This document shows positions 48,987-61,240 of a stretch of 64,000 nt of DNA, piece by piece. Origin of the DNA: Cucumis sativus (lineage: Eukaryota > Streptophyta > Magnoliopsida > Cucurbitales > Cucurbitaceae); assembly GCF_000004075.3 (NCBI RefSeq), contig NC_026660.2:7812001-7876000 (forward strand), given 5' to 3'. A model generated the notes under the pieces. The model was given only the letters and a program-made list of their open reading frames with translations. It searched no databases and was not told where the DNA came from. Both the position numbers and the translations under genes were made by a program. Position 1 is the first letter of the stretch. Every line of letters begins with the position of its first letter.

Positions 48987-51340
48987 ATGATTACCAATCT
49001 CAATCTTATCTCCTGCAATTTCTTCTCACCATCTCTTCCTTCAAGAGTCTCCAAACTCACAATTACCCATCAAACCCAAACCCAAACCCGAAATCCCAAA
49101 ACAATACGCTTCCCAATTATCACTCCTTTCAAATCTTACCCCAATTTCAATTCAAGCTCCAGTAAAATGGGTTTGTTCAGAAAATGGCGTAGTGCATCGG
49201 GAAGCCAGACAACGGGAGACCCAGTTGCGGCAAACGGAAGCCCGGTTGAAGGTGAGAGCGGCGGAAGCGGCGGCGGTGGAAATGGTGGGGAGGGAAGAGA
49301 CTGGACGACTTCTATTTTATTGTTTGTTTTGTGGGCTGGTCTTATGTTTTATGTTTTCAATTTCGCTCCAAATCAAACTCCGGTACTTACTTCGTTTGGT
49401 TTGGTTTTTCTTTCTGTTTGTTCATGTACATGATTCATCAAATGCTTATTCTATATGTTTCCCTGAAATTTGCAGTCAACGGACTTGTATTTCTTGAAGA
49501 AGCTTCTGAACTTGAAAAGTGATGATGGTTTCAAAATGAACGAAGTTCTTGTCTCTCTTTGGTATATTATGGGCTTGTGGCCTCTTGTTTACTCCATGCT
49601 GCTGCTTCCTTCTGGTAGAAGGTGCCTTCATCTTCTTTATTTAATCAACATTATTTTTTGTCTGTGGCAGTTAAACAATTTGGAACTCATTCATCCTGCT
49701 GAATTATCCTCATTTTCAGTTACTTTTTATAATGGTATAAATCTTCCTATATCAATTCGTCTTGTCCATCTCTTTTAGAACAATATTGTAAAAACTTGAA
49801 GATTCCCATTTAATTTTGATGAGTAATTCATGGAATGTATATCTTAGCATTAAGGATTGAGAAAATTTGAGCTAATGAGTTGATTGAATGTAAGAGCCTT
49901 TAATTACTATGTTCAGCTTTTTGAGTTGATGATTAGTATCATAGATTGGAATGGAGCAGCCTATATGATTGATTAGCAAATCTTATATGTTACTCAAATG
50001 TCATCATCATCAATGCAGTGTGTCGTCCGCTTTTAGTCTGACGATTACAAGCTGATTGATAGAATTTAGACTTCCTGTTCAGTTCAGATAGCATCAGTGA
50101 CATAATTCTTGTGTCTGCAGTTCAAATAGCAATGTTCCTGTTTGGCCTTTCCTAGTACTGTCATTCTTTCTGGGTGCTTATGGTCTTCTTCCATATTTTG
50201 TACTTTGGAAGCCACCGCCACCTCCTGTTGAAGAAGATGATCTCAAGAGATGGCCTTTGAATTTTCTTGAGTCGAAGTTTACTGCTGGGGTATGGAAAAT
50301 TCTTCCCCTTACCATGAATGTATCAGGAATCCGGATACTGTTCTAAATGCATCAGTTACATTATATAATGGAGCCACCTAACATAATTCATCATAAAACG
50401 TTGTCCTATAATTCCTAGATCAGGTTGAAATGGGTTTCTCTTTATCTTACCATTGGCATGACCAAATATTTCTTTCGTCTTTTGTAATCATCTCATAATG
50501 AACTAGTTTTTGAGAAGGCTTGTAAACCTTGTACCAACGTAGAAACCACATTGTCTTCCACTGAAGCTCTCAGAAAATTCTTAATAACATAAACACAATT
50601 TTTTGACTTGGATTGGATTGTGAAGTAGCACAGCCGCTATTATGGATTGAATTCTGAAATCACTGCTAAATTTGTTTTATCTTTTTTTCCCTTAAAGTTT
50701 GATTGAGAATGAAAGCTAACCATGTTGGAATCAGATAACATTTGCTGCAGGACTAGGTATATTGTTTTATGGTGGATTAGCTGGTGAGAGTGCGTGGAAG
50801 GAATTTTACCAGTATTTCAGAGAGAGCAGATTTGTAAGTCTGCCAATTTCATTTTAACATACTGTCAAAGTTAGTTAAAATTCTTGATTTGTAGACTAGT
50901 GGAAGATCATTTTTTTGCTGCTACTCCAGGAATCTGACTGATGATAGTTTTGGTGTTTAGATATTTCTATCAAAAAGTTCTATCATTGAATAGCCATATA
51001 GCCTCTCCTTGATCTCAAAACGTTATTGGTGCAGATCCATGCCATGAGCATCGATTTCATGCTGTTATCTTCATTTGCACCGTTTTGGATTTACAATGAC
51101 ATGTCTGCTCGGAAATGGTCTGGTTACCATCTCATGCTAATTCTTCTAATGTAATTCAATTTAGCCTTTTGGACAATTTTGCATAACATTGCAATGAACT
51201 CGTTCAGGTACAACCAAGGTTCTTGGCTTCTTCCACTTTCGCTGGTGCCATTCTTGGGTCCAGCCTTGTATCTCGTCTTACGACCATTGCCAAAGGTGAC
51301 TCCCATTCCACTCAACTCTGCTGCATCCGAACCCAAATAA
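48987..51340 (+). CDS. Plastid-type multipass membrane protein of unknown function
   Basis: Six exons with consistent phases (48987-49382, 49476-49621, 50121-50289, 50735-50833, 51035-51117, 51208-51340) give 341 aa. Residues 1-60 are rich in Ser, Thr, Asn and basic residues with no acidic residue, as in a chloroplast transit peptide. A Gly-rich acidic linker (about 88-104) follows. The rest has about six hydrophobic segments: ILLFVLWAGLMFYVF near 110, LWYIMGLWPLVYSMLLLP, WPFLVLSFFLGAYGLLPYF, ITFAAGLGILFYGG, IDFMLLSSFAPFWIY, and WLLPLSLVPFLGPALYLVL. An exposed loop reads KPPPPPVEEDDLKRW. For the fifth intron the donor that preserves ARKW-YNQGSW is used (TG|GTCTGG). I recognise the overall look of a conserved plant and cyanobacterial membrane protein but cannot name it. 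The internal Met at residue 61 is an alternative start that would remove the presequence. Confidence 0.85.
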
Positions 51341-51880
51341 CTATGGAAAATGTGATTTGGCAAAATGGAAACTTGGCTGTAATGGTAGAAAAGAGCAGCT
51401 TTCAGGTACATAGAGAAGTTTTGTACTTCATGAATAGTAGATTAGGAAAAAGGAACATCAAATCATTTGACGAAGTGTTGTTGTTAGGTATTATTAATAT
51501 GTTTATTTGATCAAATAGTGGCTCAATATATTATGCTTCGAACAGGGTTGATTTTGGTCATATCACTTCTTTTTTGTTTTTTGTTTTTTTTCCCTTCCAA
51601 CAGTCAGATATTTTAATTGTTAGATCAACCATAATAGGCTTGCTTGTAGTGGCTGTAAGGGCACGATATTCAGTTTTCGCTAGGGAACACTGTGTTTCTT
51701 TGCTTTCCATGAACCTATCGGTTCTAAAAGAAAAAAAAAATACAACATAGGTTTTTGAGGTATCAATCAGGATGTCTGATTAGATGAAAGCGTGTGAACT
51801 AAATGAGATTGAGTAGCAAACAAATAATTTTTTTGTGGTTGAGTTACATACTCAATATATGGACAAATGTGATATATGGA
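51341..51880. other. 3' region of the membrane protein gene
   Basis: Probable 3' UTR and short intergenic sequence. A C/T-rich stretch at 51560-51600 and a poly(A) run at about 51730 are present. No coding signal is visible. Confidence 0.4.
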
Positions 51881-52340
51881 TGAAAAAGGAGCAACCTGTA
51901 AGATGAGAATTTGTGGTAGGATCATCTAACAAAAACTTCTTGATTGGAACAATTTGAGTTTTGGATCCGTAGGAAGAGGGCATGGGACATGGTTCACAAG
52001 CAAGAAGCTGGATATCTTCTAGAAGCAGTAATGTGTAAGGTCTCTATGACAAAATTATTACTTTGGAATACCCTGCTAACTCAAGACCTAGAAAATACCT
52101 CAACGACCTCAATTCTTTAAGCTTGAAAGTAGTAGTATTAAGATGGTATTTTGAAACATCAAAGTCATGAGATAAGGCAATAATGAGTGTTGACAGTTGA
52201 CAATAATGTCATCAACATATACTCAGCACAAAAATTGCCTTAAGAACCACAAACAAAGAGAGTGTATTCTGATTTAGACTCTTTGAACCCAAGAAGCAAT
52301 AGAGCATGGGAAAACTTGTCAAACAGTTAATATCTAATGT
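51880..52340 (-). pseudogene. Decayed copia reverse transcriptase remnant
   Basis: On the minus strand from about 52330 downwards, in shifting frames, I read KFSHALLLLGFKESKSEYTL, FVCGS, a degraded YMLMTLLS (from the YVDD region), LRYFLGLELA-like sequence, LLEDIQLLACEPCPMP and FLLDDPTTNSHLTGCS. These are the successive landmarks of copia RT leading to the RNase H region. Several stops and frameshifts show it is inactive. Confidence 0.7.
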
Positions 52341-53670
52341 TATTTATTTGATTTAGATGCAATATTATTTTATTCAGTACAGTTAATATCTAATGTTGTT
52401 AATCTTATACTTAAGAAAATGTGGTTGACATATGATCATGTTCAACTCAAAAGATAATCTAAAGGGTGTTTGATATATGGATATGTCTAGGTACTTTATG
52501 TGGTGACAATCCTTTATTAATAAAAATGATTTGATCCAAATTGTTGTGTCTCCACCTAAGATATCTTATACAAAAAGTTTGTATAATAATAAGATTAGAT
52601 TGTGAAATCTATATCTCATTTTATACATCCATTCATTAGACGATTTCGAGTGACTTGTGAACTTCTAAGACTCATCCTTTGATTTGACCTAAGTGGCTGA
52701 TTCAATAAGTCTACTATTTTGGGCACTTAAGCAAATAGGTAAGTTGGTCTGCAGAGTGAGGTTCTTCGCTCCTACTTCGTGATTCTTTGGGCCAAACATA
52801 CAAAAGTGCTAATTTTGATACTTTCACATTGGGGTTGCACCCTCTCATGCCCCGAGAGAGGGAGAGACTTGGTTTATATGATTGGATCATAAAGATATTG
52901 TTCATTAGAGGAACAATAGTACTTAAGGTACCAAATGTATTTACAAGGATAAAACAAACATTTGATCTTAGTTAGTGTAATTGCAAACAATTCAATCAAT
53001 AATCGACTTATATCATTAATGATGTTTTGTATATTTGGAAAACTAATTCGATAACGGTGTTGTGCATATGTATGTTCGTTTATGAGAATATACAGAGGAT
53101 TTAGGGTAATTTTTTAATCCATCTCTTCATTTCATAAAACATATAAATTACACATTAGTGTTTACTTATTTCTTTCCATCAAGAACATGAACCATTTCCT
53201 TGCATAGACTCGGGATTCATCTCATTAGCATCTCTTGAAAAAAAATTTGGTTCATTTCATGTTGCATAGGCCGTTCACTCAACGCCTTTACTCATTATGT
53301 GCACACCACATAATAGTTATCTCATTGATAGAAATAAGACTAATGATTTATTCAGATACAAGTATCACAATCAACAATCAAGAAATATTAGTTTTCTTTT
53401 CAAATAACAACATTAACATCAACAACATAACTTATAATAATGCACGCGTACAACACAACATTGATTCATTAAAAAATCCCACTCGATATTCAAATTGTTT
53501 CTTTTTTATTTCACAGGAATCAATAAAACAGAAGAAATATTTCAATAGAGAAAGAAAGCTTTTTGAATATTTCTTCCTTTCATAAAATCACTCATAAAAT
53601 ACTTATTTTATTTTTACGAAAGTCACTCACAAAATGCTTAGTTTTCTTCATTTTAAAATGCCTAACTTTA
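52341..53670. other. Intergenic DNA, no gene seen
   Basis: AT-rich sequence without recognisable domains. It may include more copia debris, because it lies upstream (in element orientation) of the RT remnant, but I could not identify motifs. Confidence 0.4.
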
Positions 53671-53673
53671 GCT

Positions 53674-54900
53674 TCCTACAAGAATTTGGTATCTTTCCGA
53701 CGTTATAGCGTCGGGGAAGGTTAAGAAAAATGTTGGAAAAAGCTTTTCCGATGTATTCTTCAACATTGGAACGAACGTCGGTAAAACTGTATCGGGAGAC
53801 CTATCTCTGACGTACCACGAGACTGCATGACACTTCATTTCTTTCGATGTTTCTTCCACCGACGTCGATCATGCATTAGGTAACCTCTTGGACTCTACCG
53901 ACATTCTTGTCATGTTAAGAGAAGGTGTTTTCCGACGTTGCGTCGTGAAACTTGTTTCCAACGTCATCTTTCATGCGTAAGGAATAAGGTCTTTTTTCCG
54001 ACGCATTACCTGTATCGGGAATGGTATTTAAAGTTTTTTTTTTTTACATTATTACTATTATTATTAATAATTTTAAATTTTAATTTTTTTTTTTGTTTCA
54101 GTTGTAGTTTTTATTCGATTATATTTCAATTTTAATTTAATTTAAATAAAAGCTGAACAATCAAAATAGTAAATAATATATTCAAATCGAAATTGTATTA
54201 TAACTAGATAAATCTCACAATAACACTTTCAAATTTGTTAAAAAAAGTGACATGAAAAAGGAAATTAAAACAAGAAAGTCGCGGACGCCTCACAATCCTC
54301 CCTGTGTACGATCATTTCTTCAATTTTCTTCATCATTTCTTCCATTTGTTTAGACTACATCTTGGACAACCTTCTCTACTCTTCAATCATGCGTCTAGTT
54401 TCTTGAATCTCAAGTCTTTATTGTTCATTGAGGATTGCATTAGCTTGTTCGACCGTTGTAGAATGCGAATAAGTGGTCGAAGAACTGCTAGCAGGACTTG
54501 GATCTGAGTCCCCAACCAAGACCTTTTGAGTAGCCTAGACGCGCTTATCCAAAATGATCTCGTAAATATCATCCTCAGAGAGTGGCCGAGAACTCTCTAG
54601 GGTAGGCTGGGACTGAAGTTCCAGCACTTGACCCTACAACAAATAAAATTTTATGTAAGTTAAATTGGAGAAGTGTAAGTACATAATTTAGACAAAATCA
54701 AGTTCAAACTAACATGTGCATTTGCAGCCGCCTGCGAAATGAATTCTCCACTCATAGCGTGGGTTTCTCTAAATAATTCCAGTCGGTCGACTAGCAGACC
54801 TCGTTCTTTAGCGAGGTCATGCTATCGTGGTAGTTGGAATGATATGACTTCACAAGGTTAGAGTTCGTGCTGACACGCTTAGAGGAATAGAAGTTTTCCG
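53674..54900 (-). mobile_element. Decayed CACTA-type element with transposase tail
   Basis: The left end, CCTACAAGAATTTGGTATC at about 53675, resembles the CACTACAAGAAATTTGG-type terminus of CACTA elements with the first bases mutated. It is followed by a subterminal array of CCGACGT and its complement (53695-54010). On the minus strand, 54880-54290 reads in order LFRETHAMSGEFISQAAANA, PLSEDDIYEIILDKRV, SDPSPASSSSTT, VEQANAILNEQ and MEEMMKKIEEMIVHRE, with stops between. That order fits the C-terminal part of plant Ptta/En/Spm transposase genes. The other terminus was not found, so the element is probably truncated. Confidence 0.65.
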
Positions 54901-55600
54901 TCGAAAAGTGACCTATACAAGCAATTCATCCTCACCAAGAAAAGAAGGCTCGAATAGACCAGTTGGGAACATGAATAAGAAAGTTAGGGAGCTTATAGTT
55001 CAAGAAGAGAGGAACCCCTCCCCCCAGTTTTCCTCCTAACTTGTAGTATTTTTCCACTCTTCTCTCTCTATTTTTGCACTTCATTGTAATATATGTTATT
55101 TATATTGTACAATGGCATAAGGCTTACATTCTCTCTCTCTCTCTATATATATATATTACATGTTTATACACTTTTCAATTCATCCATGCTTCTACCATTC
55201 CTCTATCTTTGTGTTATTAATAGTTTGGTTTGTGATAAGTTCTTGACAAGAAGTCTAGCTTATATCTCTTATTGCATTAATTAAGTTATATTCATCACTT
55301 GGCCAGTGTCAATCGGCAACTACCTAAGAAGGCAAGTAGCAAGAATAAGACTAGTGCACACAAGAAGAATTTTGGCAACAGGCTCCACCTTAGTGAGAAT
55401 ACTTTCAATATTTGTATCCTGAAAGGTGAACAAGTGCGAACATTAGACACTAAGAGGCTGATGTCCTTAAATGAGAAGTTCTATAAGTATTATAAGCAAA
55501 GTCTTCTAGATTATAGTTCTATAACAATGTCTGATTAGGCGAGCTATATCTTCAATTGATAACGTTATCTGTCTTCAAATGCCAAATTACACAAAAAGCA
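54900..55600. other. Intergenic DNA, no gene seen
   Basis: CT and TA microsatellite runs at 55127-55157. The lysine-rich frame at 55299-55538 has no recognisable domain and lies just before the minisatellite, so it is probably retroelement-derived. Confidence 0.35.
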
Positions 55601-55745
55601 GAGGACATCTCATACTAGATCACATAGTAAGTATGAGGCATCCTATTCAAGGTCACACAACATGAAGAGGACATTTTATTCCAGATCATACAATAAGAAA
55701 AAAGTATCTTACCCTAGATCACACATCAAGGGTAAGACATCACAT
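55600..55745 (+). repeat. 33-bp minisatellite, copy 2
   Basis: Four degenerate units (AGATCACATAGTAAGTATG, GGTCACACAACATGAAGAG, AGATCATACAATAAGAAAA, AGATCACACATCAAGGGTA), same family and orientation as 27290-27480. The sequence after it (55990-56350) is also related to 27640-28100. Confidence 0.75.
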
Positions 55746-56559
55746 CATCCAGGGTACAAGGTTAGCTTATCTCAAAACATAACATTGGATGTCAGTATTC
55801 AACATGTGATGGTGCAATATTTAAAATGTTAGACCACCCCATTTCAACCTTAAGTTATTTAGAGAGCATATTGTCACACATTTTCTTCATCGATGAACTC
55901 ACTTACGATGAGTGGTGGAAAACATGCAAAAAATTTCACATCATTTATGAATTCATAAGGAACTAGTAAAGGATTAATAAGAGCTAGAAACTCTTTTCTT
56001 ATTTCAATTTTTTTGTAGGAAAACCACTCACTGTTATAGTGGGCCCTTTCGCTTCTTTGGGCAAAGTCCGCTTGCTAGTTTCGGAATCCTTATCGGAATA
56101 TTAAGCACCTTCAAATTCACTTTCTTTTAACAAGATCAGGGTAAGAAGTATTTTCAAATGACTCAAACTTTTTATTTATAGATTTTTCTAGGAAGGTCTC
56201 TATACTGAAATAATTTTCCTAATAGGCGGCGAAAAGTGGCCCAATCCAAAAATGTCACGTGCCTCTAACACGCCTTATCTTGAATTCATGTTGGACGTTT
56301 GAGACCCATCAATCGTTGACCTACTATCTTTTGCATCACATCAATGTCCCTAGGTGAAGTAGACTGACTTTACTCGACCAATCGCCGCACCCCCTCCTGG
56401 TGTTAGGGTTCTTATCGCGATTTGGTTGAAGTTAACACTTTCACAATCAGGATTTCTGCTCATGTATCATTCTTATCACAAGGACTTTCAGCATTGACTA
56501 TATACGGTCGGTGCCTTACATTATGTTCCCAACTTCCCACTTGATCTTGGTCTCAAAAT

Positions 56560-57111
56560 GATAAGCATATTGAGTCGGCAATTTGGTCACTCTCACCCAT
56601 ACAAATCAAAGGATAATTTCTCATGAGTAGAGAAGTTCATAATATACTCAAAATTAAGATTAAGTTATATTAGGTCATTGTAATGAAATAGAAATCTAAC
56701 TAGTTAATGGAGTTACATCTAGTAGTTACTATTTCATGGTTTGGTCTTATGCAAACTCATTGCATAGATAAGCTCACTCACATATCACCTACATGAACGC
56801 GTTGGATCGTTGTGTTTGTATCAAATACAAAGTGAGTCGTATCTATAGTGTTACCACGATAAAGTATCCAACCTTATGCCTATACTATAGACTCTTTAAG
56901 CAGATCTCGAACATTGATTCATGTATGTCTGTACATACTATTCAAGACTCATCAGATAAAGTAGGATGTTAACTTATTGGATTTGGGTTATTAAAACAAA
57001 ATTAATAATATAATCAATAACGCTTATTGAAATAATAATAATAACACTTTATTAATAACGGTAAACAAATTACATTTACTATCTACGAGTTTTATGACAT
57101 AAAATCCAACA
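56560..57111 (-). repeat. Copia-type LTR (TGTTGG family), copy 3, inverted
   Basis: The reverse complement begins TGTTGGATTTTATGTCATAA at 57111. It then follows copy 2 (10139-10725) through ATAAAGTGTTATTA, AACCCAAATCCAATAA, AATGTTCGAGATC, AAGGTTGGATA, CACTTTGTATTTGATACAAA and GAGTTTGCATAAGAC. Similarity fades near 56600. I found no adjoining internal region, so it could be a solo LTR. Confidence 0.75.
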
Positions 57112-57129
57112 ATTTTGATCCATGTTGTT

Positions 57130-57830
57130 AAGATTCTCTTAACTCTTTGATGGAAAAGCCATTTTATCTTCATGATTTTGATCGTCATCATTCAAATGCA
57201 TTTGACATGTACTTCACTTTCTCAACTCATATGCTAGATGCAATTTCATATGCATACAATTTTTTTAGTACCTCAAGTTTAGTATATTTTATGATTCATT
57301 GATGAGGTGCCTTTTTCTCTCCCCGCATATCTTTATTCTTTTTTTTTTGGGTTTAGAGATTTATTATGAAAATATTTATCTTATACATGTGTTGTGTTTA
57401 TTTTATTTTGTCATGGATGTTAACACCAATATAACAATTCTATTTTACTTTTTTTAAAAAATTCTACTTAATGTTTTTTTTATTTACTTCCAGATTTCAA
57501 TTTGAAAAATAAATAAATCAACAAAGGGTGTGAGCGGAGGAGAGAATGTGAGAAATTTGAGTTTTGGAAAAGAAAAAGAACAAAATTTGTTTTTGGGTTT
57601 ATTTGATTGAAGTGTCTTAATTAAGTTTTTGTATTAACCTACAAGATTTATAAAGTAAATTTTTGTATTAACATAAATGATTTATAAAGTAAATTAGCAA
57701 TTTTTTTTTTATTTATGAATTTAGTTAATAGGATGAATATAAATTCTAATTTTTTTATAAAAGGGACTAAGGGAATGCATCAACCAAAATAAGATTTTTT
57801 TTTTCAAATTTGAAACTAAATCAAACATAT
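57130..57830 (+). repeat. Duplicated non-coding segment, copy 2 (upstream of the ARM gene)
   Basis: Diverged collinear match to 25330-25990. It ends about 170 bases before the ARM gene start codon, so the shared DNA includes, or borders on, that gene's promoter. Confidence 0.65.
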
Positions 57831-58003
57831 TTGAAAGTTTAGGTTATAATACAAATGTTGGAATATGATATAAAGCAATAAAATAAAGATGAAGAGATTG
57901 TAATTGGATGGGAAGGGAAAGAATGTTAATATAAATTAAAATAATAATAAGGAAGAGAGTTTGAGAGAGAGAGGGGCGGAGGCGTGGGAAGAGAAGAAGA
58001 GGG

Positions 58004-59978
58004 ATGAAGCAAGAGGAAAGAGAAGAGAAAGAAGTAGAAGATGAGATTGTTTTTGATACATCAGATTCACAAATCTCCAACTCCAATCACCGGAAGCAAT
58101 TTCTCATCTTCCAGCTTTCTCAAAGGCTCATCCATGGCGACCTCCATTCCCGTATCGAAGCTGCTAAAGATTTGAGGAACCTCGCCCGTAAGTCTTCCCC
58201 CAAGTCTCGCTCTAACCTCGGAGCTTCCAGTCTCATTCAACCCCTTGTTTGCATGCTTCTCTCTCCCAATCTTGATGCCCGTGAAGCCTCTCTTCTTGCC
58301 CTCCTCAATCTCGCTTCCCGCAATGAAAGGTTCGCCCATTTCCTCTTTTCCGATTTCTACCCTTCTTTCTTCTCTTAATCAATCAGGAGGTTTATGATGT
58401 TGTAATTTTAGGTGTGCGAAATGGGCTTTTCGAAATTTCATTTTATTCAAAACCTGTCCATTTTGTTACTTCAGACATCCTCTCACTCGACTCTTCATTC
58501 TTGCCCTTTTGCACAATTCCATTTAGTAGTATAAAATCAAGGTCTCCCAGCAAAAATCTGATTTATACTCTGGTACTCAAATTTTTTATATAGATTCAGT
58601 ATGCAGCGAGCTTGGTTTTGATTTTAGAATATCCCATTCTTGACACCTTAGTTAACTGGAAGTTTCAGTACACTGCTCATTTTCTTGTTGAACTTATTCT
58701 TAGGCCGATGGAAGTTAGGGACGTTGTTATTTTTGTAGATCATTATGATTAATATGCTTCGGGCACCGTAAATGTTAGGACGATTATGTTTCTGTTTGAG
58801 TTCAAAAATTTATGGGATTGAACTGTTGATCTTAAGAATGGTAGTAACTATTTTATCCACTGAGCTATACTCAGATTTGTGTTATGATGTGGATGTGCTT
58901 GTTTAGATTTAAGTTTTAGTCTAGTTAGCATTTAGTAGCTACATTATGTAGATTTGGTTGTACAGATTTCATCTATTCTAATATTATTTCTCCTCATGTA
59001 ATGCCGTGTTATTTAAAGGAATAACCATTTGGGTGCCATGACTCCTAAATTTATCAGAAGAACTCTTGCCTTACACGTGTTATTTGAATATGCAGTGTTT
59101 ATGTCATACGCTGATTCTCTTCTTAGACTCAATTTTAGGACATCTTACAACTGAACCTACCATTCCTCTGTCTCAATCCTTTGTATTATTTCTTTATTAT
59201 CAGGAACAAGATTAAAATAGTTGCAGCTGGTGCCATTCCCCCACTTCTAGAGCTACTCAAACTCCAAAACCTTAGTTTGAGGGAGTTAGCCACTGCAGCA
59301 ATCCTGACCTTGTCAGCTGCTACATCGAATAAACCGGTCATATTGTCTGCCGGTGCTACATCCCTTCTGGTTCAGATTCTTATTTCTGGAAGCGTTCAAG
59401 CTAAAGTTGATGCAGTGACAGCTCTATACTATTTATCCGCCTGCACTGAAAGTGAAAGCAGTTCTATGATGCTTGATCCTGGAGCAGTCGCCCCTCTAAT
59501 TGACCTTCTCAAAGAATGCAAGAAACATTCAAAGTTTGCCGAAAAGACTACGTCTCTGCTTCAGATAATTTCCAACTCTGAAGAAGGGCGAACTGCAATC
59601 TCCAATTCAGATGGTGGAATACTAACTTTAGTACAAACGATTGAAGATGGATCTCTTGTGAGCACCGAGCATGCCGTGGGAGTTTTGCTTTCCATGTGCC
59701 AGACTTGCCGGGAGACATACCGCGAACCCATTTTGAAAGAAGGTGCAATCCCTGGCCTTTTGAGACTCACTGTAGAAGGCACAACTGAAGCTCAAGAGAG
59801 AGCTCGCAGGCTTCTGGATTTGCTCAGAGATTCTCCTCAGGAAAAGAGAATGAGCTCTGCAGATCTGGAGAGAATTGTTTACAAGATTGCTGCAGAAGTC
59901 GACGGCATAGATCAAGCAGCTGAAACCGCAAAGAGATTAATGCAGGAAATGGTTCAGAGGAGATTAAACACCGTGTAA
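58004..59978 (+). CDS. ARM-repeat protein related to the U-box 4 (PUB4-like) group, without U-box
   Basis: Two exons (58004-58329 and 59204-59978; phase 2, AG|G) give 366 aa. An acidic, Glu-rich N-terminus of about 30 residues precedes tandem armadillo repeats. They are recognisable by motifs such as LIQPLVCMLLSPNLDAREAS, LLALLNLA, AGAIPPLLELLKLQNLSLRE, AVTALYYLSA, PGAVAPLIDLLK and EGAIPGLLRLTVEGTTEAQE. The tail carries RARRLLDLLRDSP and a helical end. There is no U-box, so E3 activity is not expected; the sequence is of the short ARM-only type common in plants (about 350 residues). These are protein-interaction scaffolds of largely unknown role. The ATG at 58004 opens the only frame that continues into the ARM repeats, and a purine-rich leader precedes it. 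The single intron contains a SINE. Confidence 0.92.
58800..58875 (-). repeat. tRNA-derived SINE fragment in the ARM gene intron
   Basis: On the minus strand, GTATAGCTCAGTGGATAA (A box, at plus 58853-58870) is followed by CAGTTCAATCCC (B box, near 58813-58825). This tRNA-like promoter spacing is typical of tRNA-derived SINEs. The arms cannot pair as a real tRNA. Orientation is opposite to the gene. Confidence 0.55.
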
Positions 59979-61240
59979 ATCGCGTATGGAACAAGCCTCA
60001 TATTGTACATTTTCATTGATGTCTTCTCGACAGTCCACTCTCTTCTTCTTCTAGGAGGTAAGTGTTGGTTTGACTATTCTGTTGTACTTCTGTATTCCTA
60101 AGGTAAATTAGGAAAGAAGCCAAAGAAAAGAAAGAAAAAGAAAGTGAGTTTGGAGTTGGATTTTCACTGACGTTAACTTCCATTGCTGATGATGTTAGAG
60201 ACATTATAAGTAGATTGTATATTTTGGATTCTGATCTCTCTGGTACATAATATTTATCATTTTGTACATGAAGTTAAGTTCTCTTCTGACCTCATTAGTT
60301 TCAAGTGAACATTTTCTTAGGGTGTGGGAATGTTAGACTTAAATTCGGTTCACCATATTCAGTAAAGTAGCTTCCCAGGTTTGTTCCACATTTTTAGAGG
60401 TTGCAATCTTCAATAAAATATTGCTATATTTAATATATAACAATTTATGCCCCATGTTTTGAAGTTGTACCACTTTAGTCATTGCCATGAAAGGTATTAT
60501 TAAATTGTAATGAAATTTTGTGTGTGTGTGTATAGTTAATCGGAAACACGGAATCAAGTTTGTTGTAGTTAGAGAGACGGTTGTATTATCAAAATAGAAA
60601 TTAAGGTTACTAGTAACCATTTCATAATTAATTCCAAATTATTGTAAACCGTAGACCCTATATAAAAAATTTTACAACAAAATAAAAAAAAAATTAGAAA
60701 AGTATGATCTGATTTCTTTTTCACTTTAGCATTTCGTCTTATTTCGTCTTTTGTCGTGACTTGAATATGAATGATAAAAATGAGATATTTATACCCAAAG
60801 ATTTGAGAATTAAAAAGTTGAAAGAGATAAAAAACGAACTAATGTGAGAAAGGAATGTGAATAGAGGGAAGAAATGCAACAATAGATGTATTTTCTGTCC
60901 TTTTTTTTTTTATGGAGATGTGGAGGAGAAATGGAAGATTGGAATATTTTAGATAATTTCTTAATTTTTTTCTTTTTTTTCCATTTATATTTTTATTATA
61001 GATATGTTTGTGTATGCTTTTTCTTTGATAGAAAATGAAGATTGGAGCCACCCACAACTTAGTACCTCTTCGGCTCTTCAACCTAGAGCTTCGTTGTTTA
61101 GTTCTTTATTTTCTTACCACCATTCATGAATGAAGAACGAATGAAGTATTGGTTTAACAATAATACTAAACTAACACGTGTAATGCATTAAGTAGGAGCC
61201 GTTGAAATTAGAAAAAATGTAATGTTGACTAACCTGATTT
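59979..61240. other. Intergenic DNA, no gene seen
   Basis: ARM gene 3' UTR, then AT-rich sequence with a (GT)n run at about 60519-60531 and poly(T) and poly(A) stretches. No coding signal is recognised. Confidence 0.5.

Noticed and set aside
58800..58875. tRNA gene
   Set aside because: A and B boxes are present, but acceptor and anticodon arms do not pair. A tRNA-derived SINE explains it.
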